DNA from: Daucus carota subsp. sativus
Taxonomy: Eukaryota; Streptophyta; Magnoliopsida; Apiales; Apiaceae
DNA: 64,000 nucleotides
Direction of reading: 5' to 3'
NCBI RefSeq assembly: GCF_001625215.2
Contig: NC_030381.2
Location: forward strand, 42,654,689 to 42,718,688
This document shows, piece by piece, positions 1 through 13,694 of the stretch. Numbering within the stretch: position 1 is the stretch's first letter; the number at the start of each line of letters is the position of its first letter. Under the pieces are notes generated by a model. The model did no database searches. It was not told where the DNA came from and was given only the letters and a program-made list of their open reading frames with translations. The translations under genes were made by a program, and so were the position numbers.

Positions 1-439
1 TGTATCACCTGGTTTTTTGTTACAAATGGATGCTTTAAAAGCTACACTCTATTTTATTTCATTTTTATATATTATTTTTACAAATACATGCGAACTTGCT
101 TATTGTTTTGTTATATAATAAATCCGTTGAACATGGGATCCCAATATAGGAGACAAGGTATTTTTTGGGGTTCAAAACTTTGTAGTAATGTTCAGTTCCT
201 ATGTGTAACTTTCTTCTTAAGATACCAAAACCAAGTTATTTTTTGACTATTTTATATATTCTCGGAAATTGGAAGTGACATAGTATATCAGTGATAGGGT
301 GTATATCATGGGCCTTCTCCATTCCACAAGAATTTTCAAATATCAAACGCTTATGTATTCTTTACTCCTGGAGATATTTGTTTTTCGGCCTATGATTCAT
401 ATTATAGCTTTCATTAATTTCTTTATCCTGGTTTTGTAG

Positions 440-3400
440 ATTGGAGCTATCATCTCAGGTATTCAGCCTGGGCTAACTATGGTTGTTGGTCCACCTGGTA
501 CAGGAAAGACTGATACTGCTGTGCAGATCTTGAATGTCCTATATCACAACTGTCCTTCTCAAAGAACACTGATAATTACTCATTCAAATCAAGCTTTGAA
601 TGATCTCTTTGAGAAGATAATGCAGGTTTGTACTCAAGTCTCTGCAAACTACTATTCAATTTGAGCATATTAGATGTCTGTTATTCCCTTTCCTTGCTAG
701 TGTAGTGCCGGACTATTATTTCATAAAGTTCTTAGGAAGTATTATGTTGCTTTAATATCTTTGTAGTCTCATTTGTCTAAGCATATAACTGTTTACATGA
801 CAGAGGGACGTGCCTGCTCGTTATCTTCTCCGTCTTGGTCAAGGTGAACAAGAGTTAGCAACAGATCTTGATTTCAGTCGCCAAGGCCGTGTTAATGCAA
901 TGCTTGTTAGACGGTTAGAATTGCTTGCTGAAGTAGAGAGGCTAGCGAAATCTCTTCAATTGCCCGAGGATGTTGGTTATACATGTGAAACAGCTGGATA
1001 CTTCTGGTTGCTTCATGTGTATTCTCGTTGGGAACAATTTCTGGCTGCATGTGCTAAGCCTGAGAATAAAGAGAAACCCAGCTTTGTTCATGATTTCTTC
1101 CCCTTTAAAGAGTTCTTTACGAATAGTCCAAATCCAATTTTTACCAGCCAGTCCTTTGAGAAAGACATGCGTGCAGCTAAAGGGTGCTTTCGCCATCTAA
1201 AAACCATGTTCCAAGAGCTTGAAGAGTGTCGGGCTTTTGAATTGCTCAAGTCTACAGCTGATCGGGCAAACTACTTGATGACCAAACAGGCAAAAATTGT
1301 AGCAATGACTTGCACTCATGCAGCTCTGAAGCGGAAAGATTTTCTTCAGCTGGGATTTAAGTATGATAATCTACTAATGGAAGAAAGTGCTCAAATTTTG
1401 GAGATCGAAACTTTTATTCCAATGTTGCTTCAGAGACAGGAAGATGGATACGCTCGACTGAAGCGCTGTATTTTGATTGGTGACCATCACCAATTGCCTC
1501 CAGTTGTAAAGAATATGGCTTTCCAAAAGTACAGTCACATGGATCAGAGTCTATTCACAAGGTTTGTCCGACTGGGTATACCATATATTGAGCTCAATGC
1601 ACAAGGTAGAGCTAGGCCAAGTTTAGCTCGACTCTACAACTGGAGGTATAGGGATCTGGGAGATCTTCCAAATGTGAAGGAGAATGCCATTTTCCATAGA
1701 GCAAATGCTGGGTTTTCCTATGATTATCAGTTAGTAGATGTGCCTGATTACCATGGGAGAGGTGAGAGTGCTCCTTCTCCATGGTTCTATCAAAATGAAG
1801 GAGAGGCTGAATATCTTGTCAGTGTCTACATTTTCATGCGCTTATTGGGATACCCCGCAAATAAGATTTCCATCTTGACAACTTATAATGGCCAAAAGCT
1901 GCTGATTCGTGATGTCATTAGCAGACGATGTGTACCATATGATTTCATTGGCCCACCACACAAAGTAAGTACAGCTATAAAAGTAAATTAGGCGAGTATT
2001 GAATTAGTCAATAAGTGTTCCACCGTAGTATATTTTTTGTTCAACCAATAAACACAAAGTACTCTACCTGTCTATCATATCAAGGAAGAACTTGCTCAGA
2101 ACAATTTTGAATTTAGTTGTCAGTACTAGTATGTGCACTTTCAATGCCAGATTTAATGTCCAATGATAGATAATGGTTGTACTTGGTTCATAATCATTCT
2201 ACCACCCCCATGTTCACTGGTAGATTTCTACCTTAACTTAGCAGTTTATACCGGACTTAAGTTTGTGTTCTGATTTGCTCCCCTGTTTTCTCCTTTCCTT
2301 CGATGTGAATGGAACTAAGCTTCACTTGTTTAATGTTTCTAGGTTACAACAGTCGACAAATTTCAAGGTCAACAAAATGATTTTATATTGCTATCGCTTG
2401 TCCGTACTCGCTTTGTGGGTCACCTTCGTGATGTTAGAAGATTGATTGTTGCCATGTCTCGTGCACGTCTGGGCCTATATGTTTTTGGTCGACGATCACT
2501 GTTTGAACAATGCTACGAACTGCAACCCACATTTCAGCTTCTGCTTCAGAGACCAGATCTGCTTGCCCTTAATTTAAATGAGGTTACAGCATTTACCAAT
2601 CGTCACGTGGAGGACACTGGACAAGGGCAACTTGTCAGCGGGGTTGAAGAGATGGCTAGTATTGTCAACTACAAAATGGATCAGGTGTATCAGGTAATTT
2701 CTACTATATATTATTTGTGATATGTTGTTAGCAATTTTTCTTCCTGATTTGGATTTGTTTTTTAGCTTTACATAGTCATTTAGGCAATCCTACTTTGAGG
2801 TCATGAGTACTAGCAATTTTTCTTCTATATATATATACACATATATTTTAAAAATAGATGTTAATTTGTTGTTACAGTTTCCCTTTAAAGACATTAAATT
2901 ATTGAATTATGGGAGGTATACTGAAGATACATCTACCATCTTCACTATTAAAACGAAATGGTTAATTGTACAATGCTCGAATTTAAGAGCTTTCTTAAAG
3001 TTGTTAGTCCTGTATAATACTTGTCTCCTGCTAAACATAACATTAGACCTGTTTGTTCTTTCTTCTCGACCTGCAAAAGTGTCCAGACTTTCTCATACTT
3101 TATACTTTCTAGTGGTAGCTTTTGGTTGCTGAATCGTGCAACTGCAGGAGACTCGGCAAGTCCTGATGCCTTGATCTCGTGAGCAGGAAACTTAGTTAAC
3201 ATGGTACAATTTATCGGTTCATTTCATGCTAAATATCTCCCATCGCTGAGCTCTTATGTGGTATATACGTTATGTGTTTTAATAGTATTGAGAACAACGA
3301 AGTTGGCCTGTGTTATGTATTTTTATTTATTAGTTACTATTGTAAGCAAGAATAGTTAGCAGTTTTAAATGATATACACTATGCGAGGGATTCAAACCAT

Positions 3401-3898
3401 ATTGATTGATTGTTCATATTTTTGTTTAGATCCAAGCTTTATATACATAGTTTACCATAAGGGTACATTGATTTTTAAGTTTTTTAAGGTCTAATTTCTT
3501 GTATATTGTTGTTTGGAGAAATATATAAGGATTTCTTTAGTTTTTCATCGAGTTATTGTAAACTAAAACTCCCTTTTTGCCAGGCACGGATGCTGAGCTT
3601 TCCTGCCTACTCAGAACATGCACCAATGATGAGTATATCAGGGCAAAATGGTCTTCAGAACTCATTGTCCTCAGGTGATATGATGGATACTGATACACCT
3701 GCATCACAAAATGGGTCCCCGGAAGACGTGCCAGCTGAGCATAAATCTCAAGATCCTACAGTTGTAGAACACCCATCAGCGGCAGAGGGAGAGATGGGTC
3801 CTCAAAGTGTAAATGGAAATCTCACAACAGAAGCACCTGGAGTTGACGGTAATAGTATAGCCCCTGGTAACAGTTTAGATGAGGAAAGGGGGGAGTAA
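440..3898 (+). CDS. AQR: Intron-binding protein aquarius homologue (SF1 RNA helicase), C-terminal part
   Basis: C-terminal 670 residues of the spliceosomal helicase Aquarius (Arabidopsis EMB2765 type), which binds the intron upstream of the branch point in the nucleus. Four exons are visible: 440-625, 804-1964, 2343-2693 and 3584-3898 (stop TGA-free, TAA at the end). All are in frame at GT-AG borders. The 5' exons lie before the window, and 1-439 reads as intron. Helicase motifs appear in order: Walker A GPPGTGKT (nt 488-511), motif II as EES-AQ rather than DEAD (about 1378), GDHHQLPP (about 1481), [16 protein letters not shown] (about 1605), [11 protein letters not shown] (2346-2378) and [14 protein letters not shown] (about 2450). 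The last exon is an acidic Ser/Pro-rich tail. The full-length family is about 1500 residues, so slightly under half is here. The family assignment is strong. Confidence 0.95.
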
Positions 3899-4814
3899 AA
3901 ACTCACCAGGTATGCCCATCTGGACTTTGGAAGGGAAAAGACTTGACAGTTACAGGCAACTGGGTGCATCAATATTCAGTGGTGCATCTTGAGGAAGTCA
4001 GGAAGCACACGAAAGAGGTCTTATTTGTCTAGAGCTTAGTATGTCTCCTTTTGAACTTGGTTTCCAGAAGAAGCAACAGTTTGTATGCTAGAAACCAGTG
4101 ATCTCTCATTTTGGCTGGGGTGCAAAATGTATGGGAAATCTTGCCTGGCATGTATCAACTATTAACCCAGAGAAAAAAACCCTTCAACTATTTTTGCATT
4201 CAGCTACAGGGCAATACTACTGTTATTGTAGAAAACTTGAGTACTGACTAGGCATCCGACGGCATTTAAACTAAATTCTACATGCTTGTTAGTTGTTGAC
4301 TTATTGTACAGATGTGTAGACCTCTTTACTTGATATTTATCTATTCCATAATTGTGGCTAATTTATTCATTTCGTAGCTATGTTTAAATGGAAGTATGTA
4401 ATCGACCATCCCGATTTCCACCCTGGCTGAAGTAACATATATTTATTCTTTAAATTATTAAAAAGCAGGCAAAATTGTTTAGATAAAGCAGTTCAGTAAA
4501 AATATAAAATAAAGTATATTTAAGAAGTACAAAGTTATAAATATTTATCCTCTATATATCTCTTGTAATATCATCTATTATTTAAGCAATGATATTCAAG
4601 TAACAGACTCAGAAAAAGTCTGCGTCATCATAGTAGCTGCACAGCTGCCACGTTTTAGCAAAAGGTGCCAACACTCTCTTACTTGCTACATACATGTATG
4701 CGAATCTAACTTGATAGTCGGTAGTAGCAAACAATACTAAAATATATGAGCTACTGCTGTTCTATACAACAGAATAGATTACAATTATAAATTGGTGTAG
4801 GAGATTTAAGGAGG
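3899..4814. other. AQR 3' UTR and intergenic gap to the channel gene
   Basis: No coding sequence is seen. The first part is presumably the 3' untranslated region of the helicase gene. From about 4440 the sequence is AT-rich intergenic DNA leading to the first-exon copy at 4815. Confidence 0.6.
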
Positions 4815-5125
4815 ATGATAACAGGGGAAAGCCTACTAGCATCGGCAGGAATCAACATAGGAGTAGCTCTTATACTCGTGACTCTTTTCTCAATCTTTAA
4901 ACGACACCGTTCCAACGCTGATATCTATTATGCTCGACGTATCTCCCTCCAGGAAGAAGATAATCTTTACGTTAATATCCCCGTTCTCGATCGGCGTCAA
5001 TATTATTTCCGGCAGTTTGTTCCTTCGTTGCAATGGATGAGAGACGCTCTTAAAGTCACGGATGATGATATTCTTCAGGATTGTGGCCTTGATCCTCTGG
5101 TTCTCATCCGTCTCTTCAAATTCGG
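4815..5125 (+). CDS. Alternative or orphan first exon of the CSC1/HYP1-like channel (exon 1A)
   Basis: An open exon of 103 codons plus two bases starts with ATG at 4815 and ends at a GG|GT donor at 5125. Its product is clearly paralogous to the first exon of the channel gene at 5953-6290. Both share the motif order: hydrophobic N-terminal helix (ASAGINIGVAL / ASAAINFGVAV), F-IFKR, IYYAR, VPS-W, ALKVTD-ILQ, GLD-L-LIRLFKFG. Both end in phase 2, so either could be spliced to exon 2 at 6675. No other channel exon lies between 5125 and 5953. It could be a functional alternative first exon with its own promoter, or the only remaining exon of an older tandem gene copy. The open frame and intact donor favour expression but do not prove it. 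Confidence 0.7.
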
Positions 5126-5488
5126 GTACTCAACCATTTTATTTGGGTGTTTACTAAATGCACTTCAGTTTTAGTTGCGTAAGAAACAGGATCATAGAAA
5201 AAGTGTTTGTAAAATCATATAAGCGTTTGGTAGTATGTTTGGTAATATTTTTTGCTATTTGCATACTTGTTATAATATAGAAAATATTTCTTTTTATAAG
5301 GTTTGATAGTGAAATTTATGACGGATAAATATTTTTTTTCATGAGGTTTGATAGTGAAATTTTTGAAGGTTTTTTTATGGAAGGACATGTTTTTCACTAA
5401 AAGTAGTTTGTGAATATGAAAATTTAAATTGAATATATTAGTGTCTTATTATGTAAAAAATTGAACGATGGTTACTAATTTCTTTTGT

Positions 5489-5578
5489 AAGCTAATATAG
5501 AAGGTGTTTTACTTTCATTAAGATTTATATTAATAAGCTAATATAGAAGGTGTTTTACTTTCATTAAGATTTATATTA
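5489..5578. repeat. Tandem repeat, two 45-bp units
   Basis: Two perfect or near-perfect consecutive copies (5489-5533 and 5534-5578) begin AAGCTAATATAGAAGGTG. They lie in the AT-rich gap between the two first exons of the channel gene. The rest of 5126-5952 shows no gene. Confidence 0.85.
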
Positions 5579-5952
5579 ATATTTATATTCTATAAAATAT
5601 ATGATTTTATTTTTATAACAAAGTATTTTAAAGGATAATTTTTTAAAAGATAAGTAAAAAATAATTTATTTTAAGATATGAATTGATTAATTAATACTAA
5701 TAAGAAGTATGCCTTAAATTAAAAATACAAAATTACATATATTAAACAACATAGAAAATAATAAGTTAAAAAAGAAAAGATATGTTGTTTTTTTGAAAGA
5801 AAAAAAGAAAAGATATGGTAAAATCTTTGCATGACCATGGCAGTTACAAGCCAGTTATACTTCTTTTCCAAACTGCAACTTCTCTGTCTCTCTGCTATGT
5901 TTGACATGCTTGTATAAACCTACACATCCACAACAATGTATCTCATCTGAAA

Positions 5953-8900
5953 ATGAGGTTTCTTGACCTGGGCTCCTCCGTGTATTCCTACGTCTCTGTG
6001 GTGAACTCGGGTAGCATATATGCTTCTGCAGCCATTAATTTTGGTGTAGCCGTTTTTCTCCTCTGGCTCTTTGCTATTTTCAAGAGATTACCTTGTAATG
6101 CAACCATATACTATGCTCGTGCAATAAATCTTAATCACCATGTTCCACCATATCATGATCACTCCTCCTGTCTACTTAAACTTGTACCTTCTGTCCATTG
6201 GATTCCTCACGCTCTTCATGTTACCGATAATCAAATTTTGGAGGAGAATGGACTAGATGCACTTATTTTGATCAGACTTTTCAAATTTGGGTCAGACTTC
6301 TCAGTGTAACTTGATGCATTTTTCTTTAGACTGTAGTTAATTTTTTAATTGTATCCATGGCTCTGAACTTCAAATATATGCTTACTTATATGGTTAAGTA
6401 CTATTTTCGCTGTCTTAACTTTTTTCTTGCAAGGAGAGGTCTGATGAGTATTTTTGTTTTTGATTTCATCTTTTATATGGTCTAGACTTTTGAATCCTCA
6501 ATAAAAAAGATTTTTTTTAGAACTTATATTGTATTACACATGCCATACTGCAATAATTTTAACAAATAGTGATCTCAATTCATTGGTGTGCATATAGGGC
6601 ACATTCATGAAAGGGTTTTGTATATAGATATATTTAGATTCTTTTATACCTGAATACAAATTTGTATTGGACAGGATCAACTTATTTGTTGTCTGCTCAG
6701 TTATTGGTTTATGTGTACTTCTCCCTCTCAATTACTGCAGCAATGAGAGGTCATCTGATGATCCGCAATCAATGGATCACTTCACTATTTCGAATATTAG
6801 TGGAGGCTCAAACAGGTAATGTTTTTTACGGCTTGTAATTCTGCAGTCACATGCACAGTATTCTGTTAATCATTAACTTCTGCTCCAAAATATTGGTATG
6901 AAGATGTTGGAGGACTACCTAGTTGAACAAAAGCCTTCACAATTTTCCAATGACCTTGTTTTCATAAATGTACAACATTACGGGCAATGATCAATTACAA
7001 AGTTTTGGTTCTAAACTAGACGTGGAATAATGGGATAGCATCTGCTTAAGAAACATGTCACCTAGGTTTTAACATGGTAAGAACTACAAGAGATCCTTGG
7101 TGAAAAGAACAAAGAGAGGGAGTATGATTATTTGCATGTTTTTTTTACTAATACAACACTGGAAGGTGAACTGCCAAGTCTTGTAGTCCTCTGATTCTAT
7201 AATTATACTCCTCTTTGTGGTCTGACTCTCCCGACTCATGGACAAACACTATTGTGTTTCATTTCTTTCTTTTTGGAGAGGGCTAGATGTAAATTGTATT
7301 CTCGTGCATATGGCTTATTTCTTGAATAGTTAAACTTAAGTATGTTGCTTTAGAAAGTCGCATAAGAAGTGGTGTCTGTTGTCCTTCATTCACAAAAGTG
7401 CCAAGTCGAGAGTTCAATATTATTACATTGTTGCCTTTGTTCCACATATTGAAGAAATTCTCTCTCAAGAATGATTCAAGCATAGAGTAATTATTCTTTT
7501 ATCAACAGGCTTTGGGTGCACTATTCATGCCTATGTTTTATCACTTTATATGGAGTATATCTGATGCACAAGGTAATTTCTACACCTTTTTTTATATATT
7601 GTTAGCAGAGTGCATAACTTTCAAGATATCACAGCCTATTTTGTCAAATTATTTTATTTTCACACTATTTTCACACTGCACACCCGCTGTCTCCTCTCTC
7701 TAAGGGTATCTAAAAAAGGGATAAGATTAATTCTTTCATACACTAGATTATTTATTTTGGGATTGTTGTGTGCTCTACCAGAGATTAGCATAACAATCGT
7801 AGATTGTTGTGATGGTTAACTACAATTTAAAAACATTGTCTTATACCTACATGCTTGCCCTTACATGCTTTATTTCTTTGGTGGTTAACTTTCCATGAAT
7901 TAACATTACAATGTATGAACTTACATCATGCATGTAGGAAGAAATCTTCAAATGTAGGAAAACCTATATACTGTTGTGACTTATGAAATATGGTGAAGTG
8001 AAGTACACTATTTAGCTTCATAAAGTTTTCATGTACTTAACTTTAGGTAAAGTTTGATATTGAGTAAAGTGGTTATAACAGGTGACTTCCTGCATCGTGT
8101 CATACTCAGGAATACAAGCATATCACGGTCAAAAGGGTTCAGCAGCTACGTCTTCTACGACATCAACCAAGTCAGTTTACAGTTCTAGTTAGAAATATTC
8201 CTTTCTGCGATGAACACAAGGCTCATGGATGCTGTGTAGATCACTTCTTTTCCAAGTATCACCCTCATACCTATCGATCTTGTCAAATTTTATATGAAGG
8301 GAAGGATCTTGAAGATCTGTTGGTAAGAATAAAAATAACAGTTGTTAGAACCTTTTTTATTCATGGTCAAATTATGGCATGGCATCTTTAATGCAAAGGC
8401 TAGGTTTATATTCTATTTATCTACTGTTCATTCATTCTGCTTTCAACATTCTTCAAATTAACTACAGTGAGATTTGAGCATGTTGTTGGCTAAAAATTAA
8501 TTGATCTCTTGATGAAATTGATTTGTTGTTATGGCTAGTTATAATGTTCAAAATTGTTTTGAGATTTTATTTTAGAAGATATGTGCATGTCAAAGAGTTA
8601 AATGTGATGTAAAATGACTAGTCCCTTCAGCTTTTCCTCTCTTTTCCTCCTCACCATACCTGAAACTCGGTCTTAAATTGCTCTTATCCCAGAGATTAGG
8701 AGAGCACTAGACATAGTGAAATGTTATCTGCACTCTGAATTTGTGTAGTTGCGCCCCTTTAGAGAATAATATATGCTACACTGGATATATACCAATTAAT
8801 CTTTGTATACACTCGGACACACACGCACAGCTATGTCATTTTATCTTTAAGGCCGATATAATGATTTTTTTCTATATTTTTTAATGAGCATTTCAAACCT

Positions 8901-11900
8901 ATGGATTGTTTTCATTTCCTCTAACTTTTCCTATGCCCTTTCATAACTAATTATCAAGAAGCTAAAGTATTGAATCTTTTTGGTTTTGAATACTATGTTG
9001 GCTAATATTAAATGTCCAAAAATAAGCTTATATCAGTTACACATATCGTATCACTTATAGTCGTTCAAACAAGTGATTTTAACTTGCTATTTATGTAGAA
9101 TCAGGCCAAAAAATTATCAGACAAGATTGAAACTTTGAGGTTAAGAGCATTGACTAAGAAACATGTCAGTGGATCTTCCCTGTCTCAAGCTTTTAATGAC
9201 GACACGAAAATCGAACGGCTTGAGGAAAAACTTCAAGAGCTCCATCATAAGATACGACAAACTCGAGGGAAAAAGATGCTTGAAGAAAAGGTATATTTTT
9301 TTTTTACAGTCAGCTACTATTACAAGGTTAAAATTGCACGCAGTCTTCATGCAATTTGCTTGTGCGCATTTTTCTGGTGTCCTAGAAGATATGCTCGTTT
9401 AAATATGAAGAACTAGTTTTTTTCTGGTGTGCTAGAAGATATGCTCATTTAAATATGAAGAACTAGTTGTATACTACAGATCTTGCCATTTTCATAAATA
9501 TTCCGAATTTTTTCATTTCTCTCGGACTTCTTCTAAATTATTTTATCTGTTAAAGTTGTTGGCATGAAACCAGTTTCCTGGAATATTGTGGCATACATTG
9601 TAGAATGCAGATATCCTTTTGGTTATGTTTGTAGGTAATCATTACTTTATTAGGTCATCTTGGTTATTTCCTGCTCAATTTACTGTATGATACTTGAAAG
9701 TTTTGGTCAAATTATGATTCTTATTATTTTGGCAGTGGTAGCCATTGTGTAAATACTTGTATTTTCTCAGTAGAATAAAACAGTTCATGCATGTCAAACA
9801 TAGAATGTCAAAAGGTTTAATGTAAACTGTTCTGATGATTACTTAGCACTTGGTATAATATCATGAAAAGCTCATCATCATGTAGCTCATTAACTATTGT
9901 GTCAGGTGTCAGAGTTGCTAGAATCATAGTTGTATTGTGAGTTGTTGAAATATATAAGCATTTTGCATTTATAATAATATAGAGGTTAACTAATGTCGCT
10001 AAACATTTGTTTTAATGCAGAATGTCATATTATCTGTCCAGAATTTTCTTAACTGCTGGACCAAAATATTCCAAATTTTAATCAAGTTTACCTTTCTACT
10101 TTGTAGGATATGCCTGTTGCTTTTATAACATTTAGTTCGCGGCGTGGTGCTACCTTAGTTGCCCAGTCTCAGCAGCACTCAAATCCACTCTTCTGGACCA
10201 CTGAAATGGCTCCAGAACCCAGGGATGTTCTATGGAGGAGTTTGGCGATACCATATAAACGTTTACCACTGTATAAAATTACAGTCTTGGTGGCTGCATC
10301 GCTGCTTACAATTTTTTTCGCCATTCCAGTGACAGCAGTTCAAGGAATAGCGAAATTTGAAAAACTTAAAAAATGGTTTCCTCCTGCCATGGCTGTGCAG
10401 TTGATGTAAGATAATTTACTCTCATATTTCCTCAAATATTGTCAATCCTGTGGGCGAGTACATACTCTGATAGTTGGGGAAATTGTCACTCAAACACAAA
10501 GCTTTTATCATTCAGGAACTAGGGGTTGTGTAAACTGTAGGTGGCTAACTTTTCTGTTGATATTACTGGGTGATCGAGAATGGCATAGCCACTGTTACAT
10601 GGTTACCCTGTCTGTTGTACCATGTATCAAAACTTCCTCAAACTTTTTCACTTACAGCGTGGGCATGGGAGGTTTTGATCCAGAGTCTATAAACATGGAG
10701 ATACTGGATATATAAAAAAGAAAAAGGATGAAATAACCATATATGTGGTCCCTGGATAGGCACTAATTACATAGCAAAAGCAAATATCTAGTTACCTTCT
10801 CTGCATTTTCAAAATTTCAGATCACATTCTGATCATATATATATATATTTTTTATTACAAGCCAACCTTTTCTAATTTGTTCGGAGTTATGCTTACTATG
10901 TGAATTTTGATCATCCCGTATCAGTGTCAGCGAAACCACGTTGCTATGGTTTAAATTTTTCTAGTCCCTTGAGATTCTTTGAGTTCTTATACATTAACTT
11001 TGTGGTATTGTATTTATTATGTCACTGGTGTTATATGTGTAATGGTAAATTAATGTCTTAGCCTTTTATTTTTGTCTCAGACCAGGATTACGATCTACAA
11101 TAACAGGCTATCTTCCAAGTGTGATCCTTACTGGTTGTATATACGTAGTTCCTTTTGCAATGATTGGAATGGCTAAACTAGCAGGATATGTATCAAGAAG
11201 TAGAAAGGATATAAAGGCTTGCAACATGGTCTTCTACTTTTTAGTTGGAAATGTGTTCTTCTTAAGTCTGTTATCAGGTTCATTACTTGATCAAATCGGG
11301 AAGTCTTTTAGCCAGCCCAAAGATTTTCCTAGTCATCTTGCAAGCGCGGTTTCTGCTCAGGTAAGTTGGTCAAACTATTGTCCCTTCCGGTTACTTGTAT
11401 AACTTTCTTTGGTGCATTTAGTTTGTAGAATATCCATCAGTATAGCATGTGATCAGGCTCCGTCTCTTGTGATATATTAGCATGGATTCACTAAAAGGAT
11501 AATCCACATGTTAATTTCAGAATTCATTTCTTTCGAACATTTTTGTGTTCACCCCACAATTACTGTGTATTATTACTTATTCTCTATGAATGCAGTATAA
11601 ATACAACTTTAAATTGTTATAAATACTTTCTTCTACTGTTTAAAAGCAAATTAGCTGTTTGTATAGGAGATACGAAGGCTTCATCATGCAGTCTCTGTTG
11701 CCTTGGTTTTTATTTCTTACCGACTAGTTACTCAATGACTAATCTTGTACTTGTTGACTTTTTATACTGTATAGAACACTGCCTTCTATATATGAGATAT
11801 TTTGAATTTATTATTCTGTGTAATTCTGTAGAGATCAGGTAATAGATCATAAACTTCTTATGTTGTTTTTTCAGGCAGACTTCTTTATGACATATATCTT

Positions 11901-12826
11901 GACGAGTGGGTTGACAGGATTTTCTTTGGAGATTCTTCAGCCGGGGTTACTTGTCTTGAACTGTATTAAACTGCATACATGGGGACGTGGGAAAAATAAA
12001 AATCCTTATCTTTATTCTCTGCCTTACTACCGAATCATCCCATTCATCTGTCTGTTTATACTCATCGGCATGGTGTATGCAGTCGTAGCACCATTGCTGC
12101 TCCCTTTCCTAATTGGCTACTTTGCTCTTGGATATGTTGTGTTTATTCACCAGGTCAGGATTCTACAATCTTGAAACACTCTAATCATCTACGTGTTTGG
12201 AGTTAAATATGCACTGGTACACTGCTATCCTGAATAACTGATGAATGATAACATTTTTTTTCTGGCAGATCCAGGAAGTGTATAAAACTACATACGAGAC
12301 GTGTGGTCAATATTGGCCCTACATCCATCACTATATCGTTATTGCACTTGTTATCATGCAAATTACTATGATAGGTCTGTTTGGGATGAAGGCAAAGCCA
12401 TCAGCATCCTTTGCAACAATACCCCTCCTAATAGTTACTTTGCTTTTCAACGAGTACTGCAAGATGCGTTTCCTTCCTACATTTGACAATTACTCTGTCC
12501 AGGTAAGTTCTGTCCAGGTAAGTTATATCAGCAGTTTTATGATTGAAACCAGAAGTGTAGCTGTCACTTCGGTTACTTTAGGCCCCACTACATACTATGA
12601 TAAAATATAAATACACGTGTTTATCAAGAACTACAGAAATTGTTAGCAAGTGAATGCATTATGTTTTAAACATGGTCAGGATGCGGCCAAAAATGATGAA
12701 CTTGATGAACAGAATGGCCTGATGGAGAGTAACTATCAAAAAGCACTGGATGCCTATTGCCCTCCCTGTTTGCGGCCGGCAAGTGTTAACGAAGAATCAA
12801 GTTTGGCGGAGCCATTGATTTTGTGA
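5953..12826 (+). CDS. CSC1-like / HYP1-type osmosensitive cation channel (DUF221, TMEM63 family)
   Basis: Ten exons: 5953-6290, 6675-6815, 7509-7572, 8110-8322, 9099-9290, 10107-10405, 11081-11360, 11875-12153, 12269-12502 and 12680-12826. They join in frame to 728 residues, the usual length for HYP1-like CSC1 proteins (about 710-770). Family hallmarks in order: N-terminal helix with IFKR and IYYAR; GINLFVVCSVIGLCVLLPLNY (exon 2); EYKHITVKRVQQLR then QFTVLVRNIP (exon 4); a coiled cytosolic linker (exon 5); AFITFSSRRGA (exon 6); GYLPSVIL (exon 7); and multiple membrane helices in exons 7-9. The family forms hyperosmolality-gated, Ca2+-permeable channels in the plasma membrane; that role is inferred here. 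Exon 9 has a duplicated donor at 12502/12517. Exon 1 has an upstream paralogue at 4815. Exon 7 through the 3' UTR is partly duplicated at 18706-21340. Confidence 0.93.
9371..9470. repeat. Tandem repeat, two 50-bp units in channel intron 5
   Basis: TTTCTGGTGT...AGAACTAGTT is repeated at 9371 and 9421 with two base differences. It lies inside intron 5 and has no coding effect. Confidence 0.85.
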
Positions 12827-13145
12827 CATCGCCTTTTTTCTTCTTTTTTTTCTTGGTAATGATCGCAGCATTTGGTCATTATGTTTTGCTCTAATTCTTT
12901 CATAGCTGGAGCTTTCATAAGCTTGTTTAGTCACTAGATTCATACATTAATCTGATAGAGTAGTGGACATGATTGTATTATTGGAGACCCGGAACTGAAA
13001 TACATGTATCATTGTACATGTAGCTTACTTGATACCTTCTGCATGCTTTTCAATTGAGGCCTCTTTTGATTTTATATTTTAATATATAGGAATTATTTTA
13101 ATTAATTTAATTAGTTTAATAAAAAGCAATTCATTAATAAATTTC

Positions 13146-13694
13146 GGGTTAATTATCAAGTTGGTCACTGAAGTGGGCTTAATGTATCAAGTTGGTCACT
13201 GAACTCAAAACGGTATCAAGATGGGAAGTGGCCATAAATATCAAACAAGTACCTTGAAATATAAGTTTCAAGCAGTAAAAATATTATTTATAAAGTTTTA
13301 CACATTATTTTTAAATTTTACCAAAACCAAGTAAAAAGTTATGATTCTAATATTTATGATAATATAATTAGATTTTATCAAGTTTATTTATTATTTATTT
13401 TTAATTAAAACAAAGAAAATAACTATATAATAAAATATAAATAATAAATAAACTTGATAAAATATAAATATATTATTTTAAATAATAGAAGTCATAACCT
13501 TTTAGTTGGTTGTAATAATATTTAAAAATAATGTGTAAAACTTTATAAATAATATTTTTACTACTTGAACTCATATTTCAAGGTACTTACTTGATAATTA
13601 TGGCCACTTCAGTGACCATATTGATACCGTTTTGAGTTCAGTGACCAACTTGATACATTAAGCCCACTTCAGTGACCAACTTGATAATTAACCC
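13146..13694. mobile_element. MULE-type MITE with arms of about 270 bp, flanked by a 10-bp target duplication
   Basis: The 549-bp element starts GGGTTAATTATCAAGTTGG and ends with its reverse complement. The two arms are complementary almost to the centre, so the whole element is a long hairpin. It is flanked by the perfect 10-bp duplication AATAAATTTC (13136-13145 and 13695-13704). Long inverted repeats and a 9-11 bp duplication are typical of Mutator-like elements. The duplicated locus at about 21340 has the same flank with a single AATAAATTTC and no element. It encodes no transposase. Confidence 0.92.

Noticed and set aside
11543-11842. A 99-codon forward frame inside channel intron 7
   Set aside because: It is flanked by good splice sites of the channel gene, has no family resemblance and is rich in intron-like T tracts.
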